NCBI GenBank assembly: GCA_031772625.1
Contig: CM062807.1
Location: 1,148,529,007 to 1,148,593,006, forward strand
Reading direction: 5' to 3'
From: Pinus tabuliformis
Taxonomy: Eukaryota; Streptophyta; Pinopsida; Pinales; Pinaceae
Length of the DNA stretch: 64,000 nucleotides
Below the pieces are notes generated by a model, which was given only the letters and a program-made list of their open reading frames with translations, did not search any database and was not told the DNA's origin. The translations under genes were made by a program, and so were the position numbers. Positions 24,484-33,906 of the stretch are shown piece by piece (the first letter of the stretch is position 1; each line of letters opens with the position of its first letter).

Positions 24484-25182
24484 TTTCATTACGTCTAACA
24501 TGCATACAATCATCCCAATCATTCATCTACACAAGTATCTACATTTGAAGCTTGTTTGGGTTGTTTACCAAAGTCTCATTTGGATTTATTATTTGGTAAA
24601 AGTATTGTTGTATATGGACATAGCGATGTGGACAAATCCAAGCATTTCGTTGAAGAAATTCAGTTACTACATCAAAGAGTACAAGAGTAGGTAGAGAAAA
24701 TCAAATCCAAGTACAAAGAAAGGCATGAAAAGCATCAGGTTGATCATGATTTCCATGTGGGAGATCAATTTTGGTTGTACATCAGCAAGAAAGAGTACAA
24801 GGTGAAGGTAAAAAGCTCAAACCAACCAGACATGTTCCTTTCAAAATCGTGGAGAATATTGTTAATAATGATTTCAGATTATATATGCCACCTTACATGC
24901 AAATTTATTCTGTTGTGAATGTAGAAAAAATGAGAGTGAATGAGCCTACAATTATTAATTATCATGAGGAAAATCTTCAGATTCCATCTATAGACAAATT
25001 TTATCTTGAATATTTGAATGAGTTGTAGGAAGATTCAATTCTTGACAGGAGAAGAAGGACTTCACATAGAGGTAATGTGGACTATGTTCGAGTGCAACTC
25101 AAAGGTACTAATCCAAGTAAAGAAAGCTGGATTGAGATTAGGAAAGTGAGGGAGTTGTACCCTCACTTACTCGCTAAGTAAA
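24484..25182 (+). pseudogene. Ty3/gypsy integrase C-terminus and chromodomain-like fragment
   Basis: The segment reads as the end of a chromovirus pol. Integrase tail sequence (PKSHLDLLFG, VDKSKHFVEEIQ, YKERHEKHQVDHDF) leads to a GPY-like region (FHVGDQFWLYISKKE) and a chromodomain-like end (RRRRTSHRGNVDYVRVQLKG, then SWIEIRKVRELYPHL). Stops at about 24688 and 25027 and frame changes break it. The upstream pol domains are missing, so this is a fragment. Mirror: 52163-52861. Confidence 0.8.
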
Positions 25183-26457
25183 CATATACTCTTGGTGGTT
25201 CAAAAGATTCTAGTGGGAAGGAATGGCCTAGGGATAAAAAATATGCTCAAAAATAAGAGTGTGCAAAATTTCCCAAAACTAGAGTCAAATCATAGATCTC
25301 ATCATTCTAATTCCAATGATGCTTAAATAGCCTCAATCCAAGACCATAGGAGAAATTTATCACATTTCAAAGTTTCTGGCAAACAACTAAGAAGTCAACT
25401 TGCAAGGTTGATAGGGAAGCTAAATGGACAGGACGTATGATGACGTGGTGCTCAGGTTAGTAGGCGATTGTGTAGCATGGAGCCAATCAGAACTTTCCAC
25501 GTGGCTTGGTCGTATAGGGTCAATTGACAAGATTTGATTTGTTAGTGGTGGTTTGGTTTAGGCCAGTCTCCGGCCACCACGTGGGAAATCAGAGGGTGCC
25601 ATGTGGCCTAATGGAAGGCCATCACATGACCTCGAGAATGTGCCAAGAATTTGTTGGGTCTACCAAACTCCTCCAGGCAAATCAAACCCATGACCTTTGA
25701 CACGAAAAACCACAACCTAACTAATCATGCTACCGAGGTGCTCATTATACCATGTGGATGATTTCAAATTTTAATTTTAAGTTTCTCAACGTTGGTACGA
25801 GGGGGCAGGGCATGTGATCCCATCCCTTAGTTTTATGGTAGTATGGTGACCGAGCAGCAAGGTGAATAGTGTGGGTATTGAGGCACTTTGCCCAAGCCTG
25901 ACCCTAGGTCTTATTGTTTGACATATGATCATTAGCAAACCACTAGAGGGGATGGCACATCGCATCCAACACATAGATTTTGAAACCACAATGTGAACTA
26001 GAGTAGCAATTTAAGTGGTGTGTGGTCTCTGGCCTATGCCCCTAGTCACATGGTAGCCATATAACCGACCCTAGGGCTAAGGAGTTGGTGCACAACCCTT
26101 ATTGGTGTGATTAATGATAAGAAACATTACACCATTTACAGTAGAATCAATGCCAATCCAATGCCAAATTGTTTCCTGTCAGATTTGCCAAAGGAGGAAA
26201 ACTTTTCTAGTTTCTCCATTTTTGTGAATTCAAATAACAGATAGCAAGAAATGAAGAAGGAGGCCTAGGTTGGTCAACTTTTAGACTTGTTTAGCCCAAG
26301 AATATCCTACATAGGGTTTTTGGGTGTTCTAGACAAAATGTGGGTGTTATTTTTGCAACTTGAGGATTGTATGTTGAAGTAATTTCATATTTGAGCATAT
26401 AATATAAAGGTCCAACATTAGAAGTTGGACCCAAAGACGTAGTCTAGGAGGGGTGAT
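25183..26457. other. No gene seen; probable remains of the gypsy 3' end
   Basis: The region directly follows the chromodomain fragment and may include its polypurine tract and LTR, but no end pair is recognised. CCACGTGG-like G-boxes occur at about 25500 and 25580. Mirror: 50888-52162. Confidence 0.4.
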
Positions 26458-26462
26458 CTTCT

Positions 26463-26826
26463 TGTTAAGAAATTTACTGCATAACATAAATAATTACTGA
26501 GAGGAATAAATATAAAAATAACCAGCAACAACCATAAACACATAAACACACATGTTTATCCAGGAAAACCCCAAATCCGGGGAAAAACCCAACCATAATG
26601 AAATTCCATTATCCTTGGCCAAAACCCTGGCCAATCCAACCAAGTGAGCCTTCACCGCTCACCTCCAGGTCTTGCATTACAATGAAGTCATTCCCATCTT
26701 TTATAAGCTCCATTACATATAATACCACGGGCAGAATACTATGGGTGCACAATACCATGTGCCCCAAAACCATCATTGTTTAACCTGGTCAACTTTGACT
26801 CTATCCTGAGTCACGTTTACCTAACA
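26463..26826 (-). repeat. TRIM 3' LTR
   Basis: 364 bp, TG...CA ends; differs from 27409-27772 at only a few positions, so the insertion is comparatively young. Confidence 0.95.
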
Positions 26827-27408
26827 ATTCACCCCTTAAACTTGACTTGGGGTTCCTTGACTAACTCCAGCCAAACCTAAGTGAGACAATCCCTCTCAGA
26901 GTTTTTACTCGAGGTATTGTTAACCCGACATCCCCCCTATCACCTAGGTCTAACCCAGACTTTACCGGTGATCACCGAGGGGTACACATGCCTTACCAAG
27001 TCTTACAGTAGTATGCCCATTTACATGCAATAATTTTGACTTCATTAATTTTTTTTTGTTTATTGCTGCTGCCATTCTGATCTATCCTATCTCAATTTGA
27101 TTTGATCAAAAAATTCTATCAAACTGCTCCAACTGAGAGCCCCATGAGAACCTCGTAGATTCCAGCATCGATGGCCTCACATAGTAGAAAACGAACAATT
27201 TTCGAAGTTGCATGAATCCTGAACAATTTGTCAGCATGTTCCAAACCGGTAAATATCGCAAATGCACTACGATCCCTGGCAGTTACGACACCTTCCGCAC
27301 ATTCTCCAGACCCAGATTTGTAAAAAGGCTACATTGATATAATTAGGCAATATAAACCCCGGGCATCAAAGAATCCCTTTGAAGCCAATATCTAGCTTTG
27401 ATACCAGT

Positions 27409-27772
27409 TGTTAAGAAATTTACTACATAACATAAATAATTACTGAGAGGAATAAATATAAAAATAACCAGCAACAACCATAAACACATAAACACACATG
27501 TTTATCCAGGAAAACCCCAAATCCAGGGAAAAACCCAACCATAATGAAATTCCATTATCCTTGGCCAAAACCCTAGCCAATCCAACCAAGTGAGCCTTCA
27601 CCGCTCACCTCCAGGTCTTGCATTACAATGAAGTCATTCCCATCTTTTATAAGCTCCATTACATATAATACCACGGGCAGAATACTATGGGTGCACAATA
27701 CCATGTGCCCCAAAACCATCATTGTTTAACCTGGTCAACTTTGACTCTATCCTGAGTCAAGTTTACCTAACA
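27409..27772 (-). repeat. TRIM 5' LTR
   Basis: 364 bp, followed on the minus strand after two bases by the initiator-Met-type primer-binding site. Confidence 0.95.
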
Positions 27773-27777
27773 CTTCT

Positions 27778-27976
27778 TCATCAAATTGTTGTTTTAAGGT
27801 CCTACTTATTATATATTTTTCTCTGTCTTTATCTGCAGAAATTAACTAATATTTCTAATTTTATATGCTTTGGCAATTTCGATCCATTGCCCACAAGACA
27901 TAAAACAACTTGTAAAAATTTAAAGTAAACCTTCAAATTTTTAATTACAGACCAACATCCAAAATATATATTCCTC
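27778..27976. other. Short unassigned segment
   Basis: About 200 AT-rich bases between the TRIM target site and the gypsy-4 LTR. Nothing recognised. Confidence 0.5.
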
Positions 27977-28530
27977 TGTTATGTAAGCATATCACAAAAA
28001 ACAGAACAAAAAATAGATCAAACACTTGAAAATAAGCCTCTTTGATGGGGGAATCTTCTTTTACATCACATAAATCAACAATTCTTGGATGTTTCAAATG
28101 ACAAGACCGATTGTTATATAAAGGGTCTAAAGGGTCAAATAATTAGAGCCTACATAACAATAATAATGGATGGGTACACAATAACAATAGTGGGACTCTA
28201 TGGGCCAAAAAAATAAGAAAATGGGGGTCACACTAGTATTATAGAGACCTAACATGCCCTTCTCCTTGAAAAAAGTGCTAACCTCAATGTTGAGTAGTTC
28301 TATATGCTTCTCTATAAAATATGCATTCTCCCATGTGGAATATTTAGTGGAAAAGTTCTTCCACTTAATGACATACTCTCGAATTGATTGATTTCATCAT
28401 TGTTAGATTTTTATTTCCATGATTACTTCAAGCTCTAAAATTATTTTTCCTTCGTCATCAAGTTATAGCAATATGGATTGAAATGGAAGCTTGTCACCTA
28501 TGACCTTCCTCTAACATGAAACATGGAAAA
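27977..28530 (-). mobile_element. gypsy-4 3' remnant (chromodomain end and LTR), left arm
   Basis: Read on the minus strand, a degenerate chromodomain region (28530-28254: VIGDKLPFQ, DDEGKIILE) leads to an LTR at 28253-27977 starting TGTTAGGTCTCTATAAT. The LTR resembles that of gypsy-3, so the two elements belong to one family. Gypsy-3 is inserted at 28530/28531. Mirror: 48964-49518. Confidence 0.85.
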
Positions 28531-28859
28531 TGTTGGGTCCCTATAATACTAGTGATTACCCCATTACTATTTTAGTTGTATCCCTTATTAATATTGTTGT
28601 GCCCCTATTGTCCCCATATTGTTATTACTGTGCTCATAGAATCCCTCTATTGTTATTTTTGTCACTTTATATTATTATTGTTAGGTCGGTTGTGTTATAT
28701 TGTACTCCTTAGACTCCTATATATAGAAATGAGGTTTTTTCATTTGAATCATCCAAGAATTGTTCATTTATGTAATGTAAAGGAGGTTGCCCCCTCAAAG
28801 AGGCTGAATTCTAAGGTGTTGATCTATCTTTTTTCCTTTTGTGAGCTGGTTTCATAACA
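28531..28859 (+). repeat. gypsy-3 5' LTR (left arm)
   Basis: 329 bp, TGTTGGGTCC ... TTTCATAACA. TATATATAG at about 28720 is a plausible TATA box. Confidence 0.92.
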
Positions 28860-28861
28860 TT

Positions 28862-28873
28862 TGGTATCAGAGC
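28862..28873 (+). other. gypsy-3 primer-binding site (left arm)
   Basis: TGGTATCAGAGC, an exact initiator-Met primer-binding site, two bases after the LTR end. Confidence 0.95.
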
Positions 28874-29535
28874 TTTGGATTCTAGGGTTTTGCTGCTCCA
28901 AATAGGTCATCGTGGCATTTTCTCTATAAATTTTTTCTGCGATGTTTCAGTAGCTAAAAAAGTACCATTTGAGAAGACATTGCGCTAAACCTTGGGTCCA
29001 AATTTCAGATCTTTTCGCACTATATTTGTGGAGATATGATCTGAGGAAGTTGGTATTTTTGTAGACTGCTGAACTACATTCCAAACAGGTGACCTGGGGA
29101 AAATCGTTATAACTTTCTCTCTGAGCATCAGATTGAAATTTCATCAGAAGTTACAAAATGATGATGGACTGTAGTTTCTTGTATATACTTTTGAGGGACA
29201 AAGGTCAAAATAGTGACTCATGGCATGTCATACAAGTTCTCTCTACTCAACTAGTTTATAATCAAGTCACTATGGGAGATTTCGCATAACTCTTCCTTGG
29301 AGAATCCAATTTGGATCAGACTGGTGGCATTAGAAAGAGGACATAGAGGGCTACTGTAGGACATAATTTCGAAACTGGATGATCGAAAACTACAGAGATA
29401 CATCAGAGGCAATATCGAGCTCCTACAAAGTTAAATAATGTGTGTAGATTTTTTTAAATTTTTGCTTAAACTTGGTTTGAAAATTTATTTTGAAGGAATT
29501 CAAAGGGCATATTAGAGCATTATTATTGGTAACTG

Positions 29536-30532
29536 ATGCCCCAAGGAAATAAAATGCAAACACCTAGTAAGCAACCTGAAAGCTCTAGCATGACTCATGA
29601 AGAAGAGGAAGAAATGCTACATTATATATCAAAATTACAAGACCAAGTGCAACAAATGTCAATCTCAGAAAAGCTAACAGATGCTAAGATAAATGGCGTG
29701 GAATCTAAGATAAATGGCATGGAAGCCAGGATGGATGATTTGAATATAGATTTGAAGACAGACATGGTAGATTTGAAGAGAGATTTGACAATTTTTTTTA
29801 CAAGAAACACTTACTAATGGTGAAAAGGTAGTAAAGGAAACTCATGATGCGAACAAAAGAAATGTTAATCATGATTTCATAGACTCTAATGTGGGATCAA
29901 AGACCCACCATATTTCAAAAATCCATATGAGGAAGTTTGATGGCAATGATCCCGCAACATGGATATTACAGATGGAGTCATTTTTTGATCTCAATAATAT
30001 GCAAAACACACAAAAGGTATGTATTGAAACTTTATATTTGGAACCAAATTAGTTTTTATGGTATCAATGGCTTTGCTCTCATAAACAAATTATCACTTGG
30101 GAAATTTTTATGGAAGAATTGACAGCATGTTATGAGGATACAAAAAGCAACACTTTTTTTATCCAATTGATAAGTCTCAAACAAAAGGGTTCAATAATGG
30201 AGCACATTGAGGAGTTCCAAAAATTGACCATAAGGGTAAAAAATATTCGAGAGGAGCATAGGATTGATGTGTTCATAGGGACTTTAAACGATAATATCCA
30301 ACGTGATGTTTGCTTTTGGCAACCTGATTCATTAAGAAGGCATTCAGGTTAGAAAGAAAAATGGAAAGCAAAATTATGGCAACCAGGAAGCATACCGCAC
30401 ACAACTATAAAGATGAAAGTGTTGTTGCCCCTAGCCTTCCACAACCTATAAGGTTGACACCACAAACAATTGGAAGAAAAAAGAGTAAAAGGGATTTGTT
30501 ACAGTTGTGATAGCAAATACACTAAAGGTCAT
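29536..30532 (+). pseudogene. gag: gypsy-3 gag (left arm, broken and truncated)
   Basis: The N-terminal coiled-coil-like part carries an in-tandem KINGVESKINGMEARM segment and ends at a frameshift near 29815. The capsid core resumes in another frame at 30110 (MEELTACYEDTKSN, then LISLKQKGSIMEHIEEFQ). After another shift the zinc-knuckle region (GICYSCDSKYTKGH) runs into the N gap. Translation across the N run is meaningless. Confidence 0.85.
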
Positions 30533-30632
30533 NNNNNNNNNNNNNNNNNNNNNNNNNNNNNNNNNNNNNNNNNNNNNNNNNNNNNNNNNNNNNNNNNNNN
30601 NNNNNNNNNNNNNNNNNNNNNNNNNNNNNNNN
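30533..30632. other. Assembly gap, exactly 100 N
   Basis: A run of exactly 100 N, the usual placeholder for a gap of unknown size. It falls where the left inverted-repeat arm stops. Sequence after it is unrelated to gypsy-3, which should have continued. Confidence 1.
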
Positions 30633-30975
30633 TTGCACTAAATGCATTGAATTTTAATGTAGATGGTAATTTTTAATCCTATTTGATTGCTTACACTAAT
30701 TGCATTGATATCAATGTAGATGGTGATTTCTAATACTATTTGATTGCTTACACTATATGCATTGATTTCAGTGTAGATGTTGGTTTATAATCCTATTTTC
30801 TTACTTGCACTATATGCATTGATTTGAGTGCAGTTGTTGGTTTATAATAGCATTTTATTACTTGCAATAGATACATTTATTTGAGTGTAAATGTTGTTTT
30901 CTAATCTTATTTGATTTCTTGTAGTAGATGAATTGATTTCAGTGTAGACATTGATTTATAATTTTATGTAATTGG
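30633..30975. repeat. 57-bp minisatellite, about 6 copies
   Basis: CACTA-type landmarks recur at 30636, 30694, 30751, 30808, 30865 and about 30922, a period of 57-58. The unit includes ATGCATTGATTT..GTGTAGAT and a CTATTTGATTGCTT-like segment, with divergence rising to the right. The array begins at the gap, so its true length is unknown. Confidence 0.93.
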
Positions 30976-31928
30976 ATGTATGAAGGTACATTAATTTTAA
31001 ATTGATTGGATTAACATTATAAATCGATCTCAATGTAAGCATAAAAAATTATTGACAATGTTCCTTGATTTTTGTGTTATAGTAATTCAAGCTATTAATT
31101 TTGGAGAGAAGCGCACAGAAGGTATGATATTTACTACAATACCTCAAGCTAAAGATTTAAATGGTTTATGATCGAACCTATACTTTTCATATAATAGATA
31201 TGAAAAGATGACAAAAATAACAAGGGTCACAATAAGAAAAGTAGAATAAACTAGTTTGAGATTAACCACAATGAATACTATTTATAATTGTCTATATTAT
31301 TATTATTCACTTTTTATATCATTCACCACTATTACATTGTCACTTTACATTCAAAAATTTTATTTCATCATTTTTCATGATTAAAGTTATTAACAATATT
31401 TATCATCTCAACATGAGAAAATTTACAATTAAAATGACTCGAATTATTTGAGATATATTTGGCATATTAAAAATGATTATATTAATATTATATGAAGTTA
31501 CATAGTATTGATAAAATTAATCATATGTTCATTATATTTTCTTTGGCACCACACAATTGAAACCATCCTAGATCCATCTTAACTCTAGATTTATCAAGCA
31601 CCAAGAGGGATAAAATCTCTTGATCCATTTGTTTTTAATAAACTTCATCATTTTTCCCTTTTTAACTCGATAAAGAATTTTTTTTCAATGATTTAGTGAT
31701 CATTTTACTTAGTATTTTCATGTCGTAAACTACCATGAATTCATTTCAAGTAGAAATTAGGGATATAAATCACTTCAATTAATATACTAAGCAATCTATT
31801 GTTCATCGAATAAATAATAATATATGAGTTGTTAATGAAATAGAAAGGAAAGTTATCTTCTGTGAAAAGACTGATATGCTATTTGTCTTTGCTAAACTTA
31901 GTTTGATTATAGATTTCACAAATATCTT
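30976..31928. other. AT-rich region, no gene seen
   Basis: Very AT-rich. Only short chance frames; no element ends identified. Confidence 0.5.
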
Positions 31929-32500
31929 TGTAACATACCTTGGTAACCTCATATGAAAAATGCAGGGAGTTAGAAATTTTTTACACAAATTACCCCCATG
32001 TAAGTTGTGTAACCATTAACAACCATTCTTGTAGTATATTAACATAAACTTTATGATGTAACCTTGCGTCCATTTCATGATTTATTTACCCACATTAATT
32101 AATCACATATGTCACATTATGCAACAAATCAACATCAAAGCAATCATATAATTGAACATTGAGATACCATGGAAACTCCTATGGTTAAAACTAGAAAACA
32201 TTTAATTTTATTATTAAATGTTCATGAGGGTGTTCACCACTCACTCAATGGCTTATAAGGTATTCCATCCCTTATCCATTGTTACAAAATATTACAACAA
32301 AATATCATTAAAATACAACATACCTAGATAAAAATTATTACAATCATCATGAAACCATTTACCCACAAATCACCACTATATATCCTTGTGGCAAGATTGT
32401 CCCATTAGTGGACCATCATGCAGGTCATACTCATCAGCATGGGGCATTACTTCATTCTCTACCTAAATGTTAAAGATAATTTATCTTTGAAACATCATTT

Positions 32501-32546
32501 CTCGACGCGTTTCGAACCAACCAGTGTGGTTCATCATTAGGACAAG
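32501..32546 (-). ncRNA. Hammerhead-like motif, element A left arm
   Basis: On the minus strand: helix I strand TTGTC, core CTAATGA (G5 changed to A), an extra T, helix II GAACCA/TGGTTC, GAAA, minimal helix III AC-GC-GT, then C at the cleavage position and GAGAA. The G5 change should inactivate it. It is the inverted copy of the motif at 32627-32673. Confidence 0.4.
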
Positions 32547-32626
32547 TTGAAGAAATAGATCCAGCTTAGCAGGTTAAATAGATAGAGCTCTATGTTAACC
32601 TGCTAAGCTGGATCTGTTTCTTCAAC

Positions 32627-32673
32627 TTGTACTGACGATGAACCACACTGGTTGGTTCGAAATGAGTCGACAA
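32627..32673 (+). ncRNA. Hammerhead-like motif, element A right arm (intact core)
   Basis: Core CTGACGA fits CUGANGA. An extra T is followed by a 6-bp helix II (GAACCA/TGGTTC), GAAA, a minimal helix III, and GTC with predicted cleavage after 32668. Helix I is TTGT/ACAA with a mismatch next to the core. The extra base before helix II departs from the consensus; an extra residue at this place is known in at least one viroid hammerhead. Fold recognised by eye only. Confidence 0.5.
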
Positions 32674-33609
32674 ATGATGTTTCATGTGATCTTCGCTGAA
32701 AAATGATATGGATCACAGAAGCCTAAACTCTACTATAATTTATCTTTTTCAAAAATCACCATACTTTCATGTGTCATGAACAAGTTTTGGTAACATGATT
32801 AGATAAAGTATTAATCAATCAATAAGGAATATTTAAAAGCGACCTTTTAACATCTATTCATGTGCATACATGAGATGTAAATATAATATCACAACATGCT
32901 TCTTCTAACAACATTGTGCATGTATAAACAGATAATTATCAAGCATGTCAAAGTAATTACCATGTTACTATAATAATTCTCGCACGTTTACACATTCATA
33001 TCCAAGGGAAACCATTGTAACCATTCATTTCATTTAATTGATACTAGCAAATTGTGTTTATTTTTCATCCATGTAATTAGATTAAAAGTAATTCAAAGAG
33101 ATCTAGCCCCTTAGCTTCTTCTTTTTGCATGTAACTCAGTGATATTTACAATACAATACATATTATCATAATACATAAAATTACATGTCCCCCTCTAAGG
33201 CAATGCTAACATGATAGACACCATTATCATGCATGCAAATGCAAATCTCTTTCTGAAAAGTATCTTTCCCAATATAAAGCTATTTATAAAATCTATTGTA
33301 TTCAAAGAGACGTGTTGTTCTAAAACAAAACTAATGTGTTAGTCATTATTTCTTGCATGGCATATATGTATTTTACAAAGGAAAGCTAGTGTGTTCATTG
33401 CAAGTAATTACTTGTTTTAATTTCGAGGATCTAACATAATACTTATTCTTTTCACACACAAATCCTTGTTTCTCTTTTAAAATATATAACACAATAGTTT
33501 TACAAATCCATTCATGTAGTTGACTGTTGTTTTTATGCTACTACAAATGTCTTATTTTCACATAGTTATTTTCAGGAACCCAACATAGTTTCTCTATCTT
33601 TTATGCATA

Positions 33610-33766
33610 AATTTCTCATGCATTTTCTTTCAAGAAAGTATGATAACAAAATTCTCATACATTTGTTTTCAAGAATGTATGATAACAAAATTCTCATACA
33701 TTTGTTTTCAAGAAAGTATCATAACAAAATTCTCATACATTTGTTTTCAAGAAAGTATCATAATGA
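33610..33766. repeat. 39-bp tandem repeat, 4 copies
   Basis: TTCTCAT landmarks recur at 33613, 33652, 33691 and 33730. The unit includes ATTTGTTTTCAAGAAAGTAT. The corresponding place in the sister LTR (38728-38775) has a single copy. Because 39 is a multiple of three, a short repetitive open frame appears; it is not a gene. Confidence 0.95.
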
Positions 33767-33906
33767 ACCATTCCTTTCGTCATGAGAACTAGGAAAGCTT
33801 TTTTCAAATAATAATCTTAACCTTTTATGCTTTAAACAATGCAATTAAATCAAACTATCCAACATACAACACACAAATCATTTATATTTTTACCCACCAA
33901 GACTCA

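Larger units (their letters stand above)
26463..27772 (-). mobile_element. Complete TRIM retrotransposon (left-arm copy)
   Basis: Two 364-bp direct terminal repeats (26463-26826 and 27409-27772) start TGTTAAGAAATTT and end TTACCTAACA. The target duplication CTTCT is at 26458-26462 and 27773-27777. The 582-bp interior is non-coding. On the minus strand a primer-binding site TGGTATCAAAGC (27395-27406) follows the right LTR, and a TAAGGGGTGAAT polypurine tract precedes the left LTR. Total 1310 bp, typical of terminal-repeat retrotransposons in miniature. Confidence 0.95.
12712..30532 (+). repeat. Left arm of giant inverted repeat
   Basis: This arm is the reverse complement of 46961-64000. Base 12712 pairs with 64000, and 30532 pairs with 46961. 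Every element inside has a mirrored partner, and spot comparison by eye shows roughly a base difference per 50-100 bases plus a few indels. The left boundary is a minimum, because the partner runs off the window. The right boundary is the N gap. Confidence 0.97.
28531..30532 (+). mobile_element. gypsy-3, left-arm copy, cut by the assembly gap
   Basis: A 329-bp 5' LTR, a primer-binding site and a gag remnant are present. The sequence then stops at the N gap in the zinc-knuckle region. The complete partner is 42905-48963 on the minus strand. What follows the gap (30633) does not continue this element. Confidence 0.95.
32476..32747. mobile_element. Fold-back element A with 13-bp target duplication
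   Basis: The element (32489-32734) is flanked by ATAATTTATCTTT at 32476-32488 and 32735-32747. The sister LTR has the empty site near 38110 (ATAATTTGTCTTT). Arms 32489-32577 and about 32592-32680 are inverted copies with few differences, meeting at the palindrome ATAGAGCTCTAT. A right-hand tail of about 50 bases has no left partner. It contains a small GTGATC/GATCAC hairpin and ends GGATCACAGAAGC plus 12 bases. There is no coding capacity. Fold-back B (41130-42102) shares the arm tips and the tail. Confidence 0.9.
31929..33906 (-). repeat. Old element 3' LTR, with fold-back insertion and local repeat expansion
   Basis: About 1980 bp. It aligns with 37459-38918 through shared blocks such as CACATTAATTAATCACATA and ACTCAATGG.TTATAAGG. 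The extra length comes from the 246-bp fold-back element, a 39-bp tandem array, and sequence near 33070-33340 that is missing from the other LTR. Ends are approximate. Confidence 0.8.

Noticed and set aside
30470..30676. Open frame spanning the N gap
   Set aside because: Crosses 100 undetermined bases and joins unrelated sequences.
32488..32680. Transcription terminator or microRNA precursor reading of the element A hairpin
   Set aside because: It is a transposed unit with target duplications and a genomic relative; hairpin shape alone does not support a microRNA.
33610..33766. CRISPR-like array
   Set aside because: The 39-bp repeats are head to tail without unique spacers, in a plant LTR.
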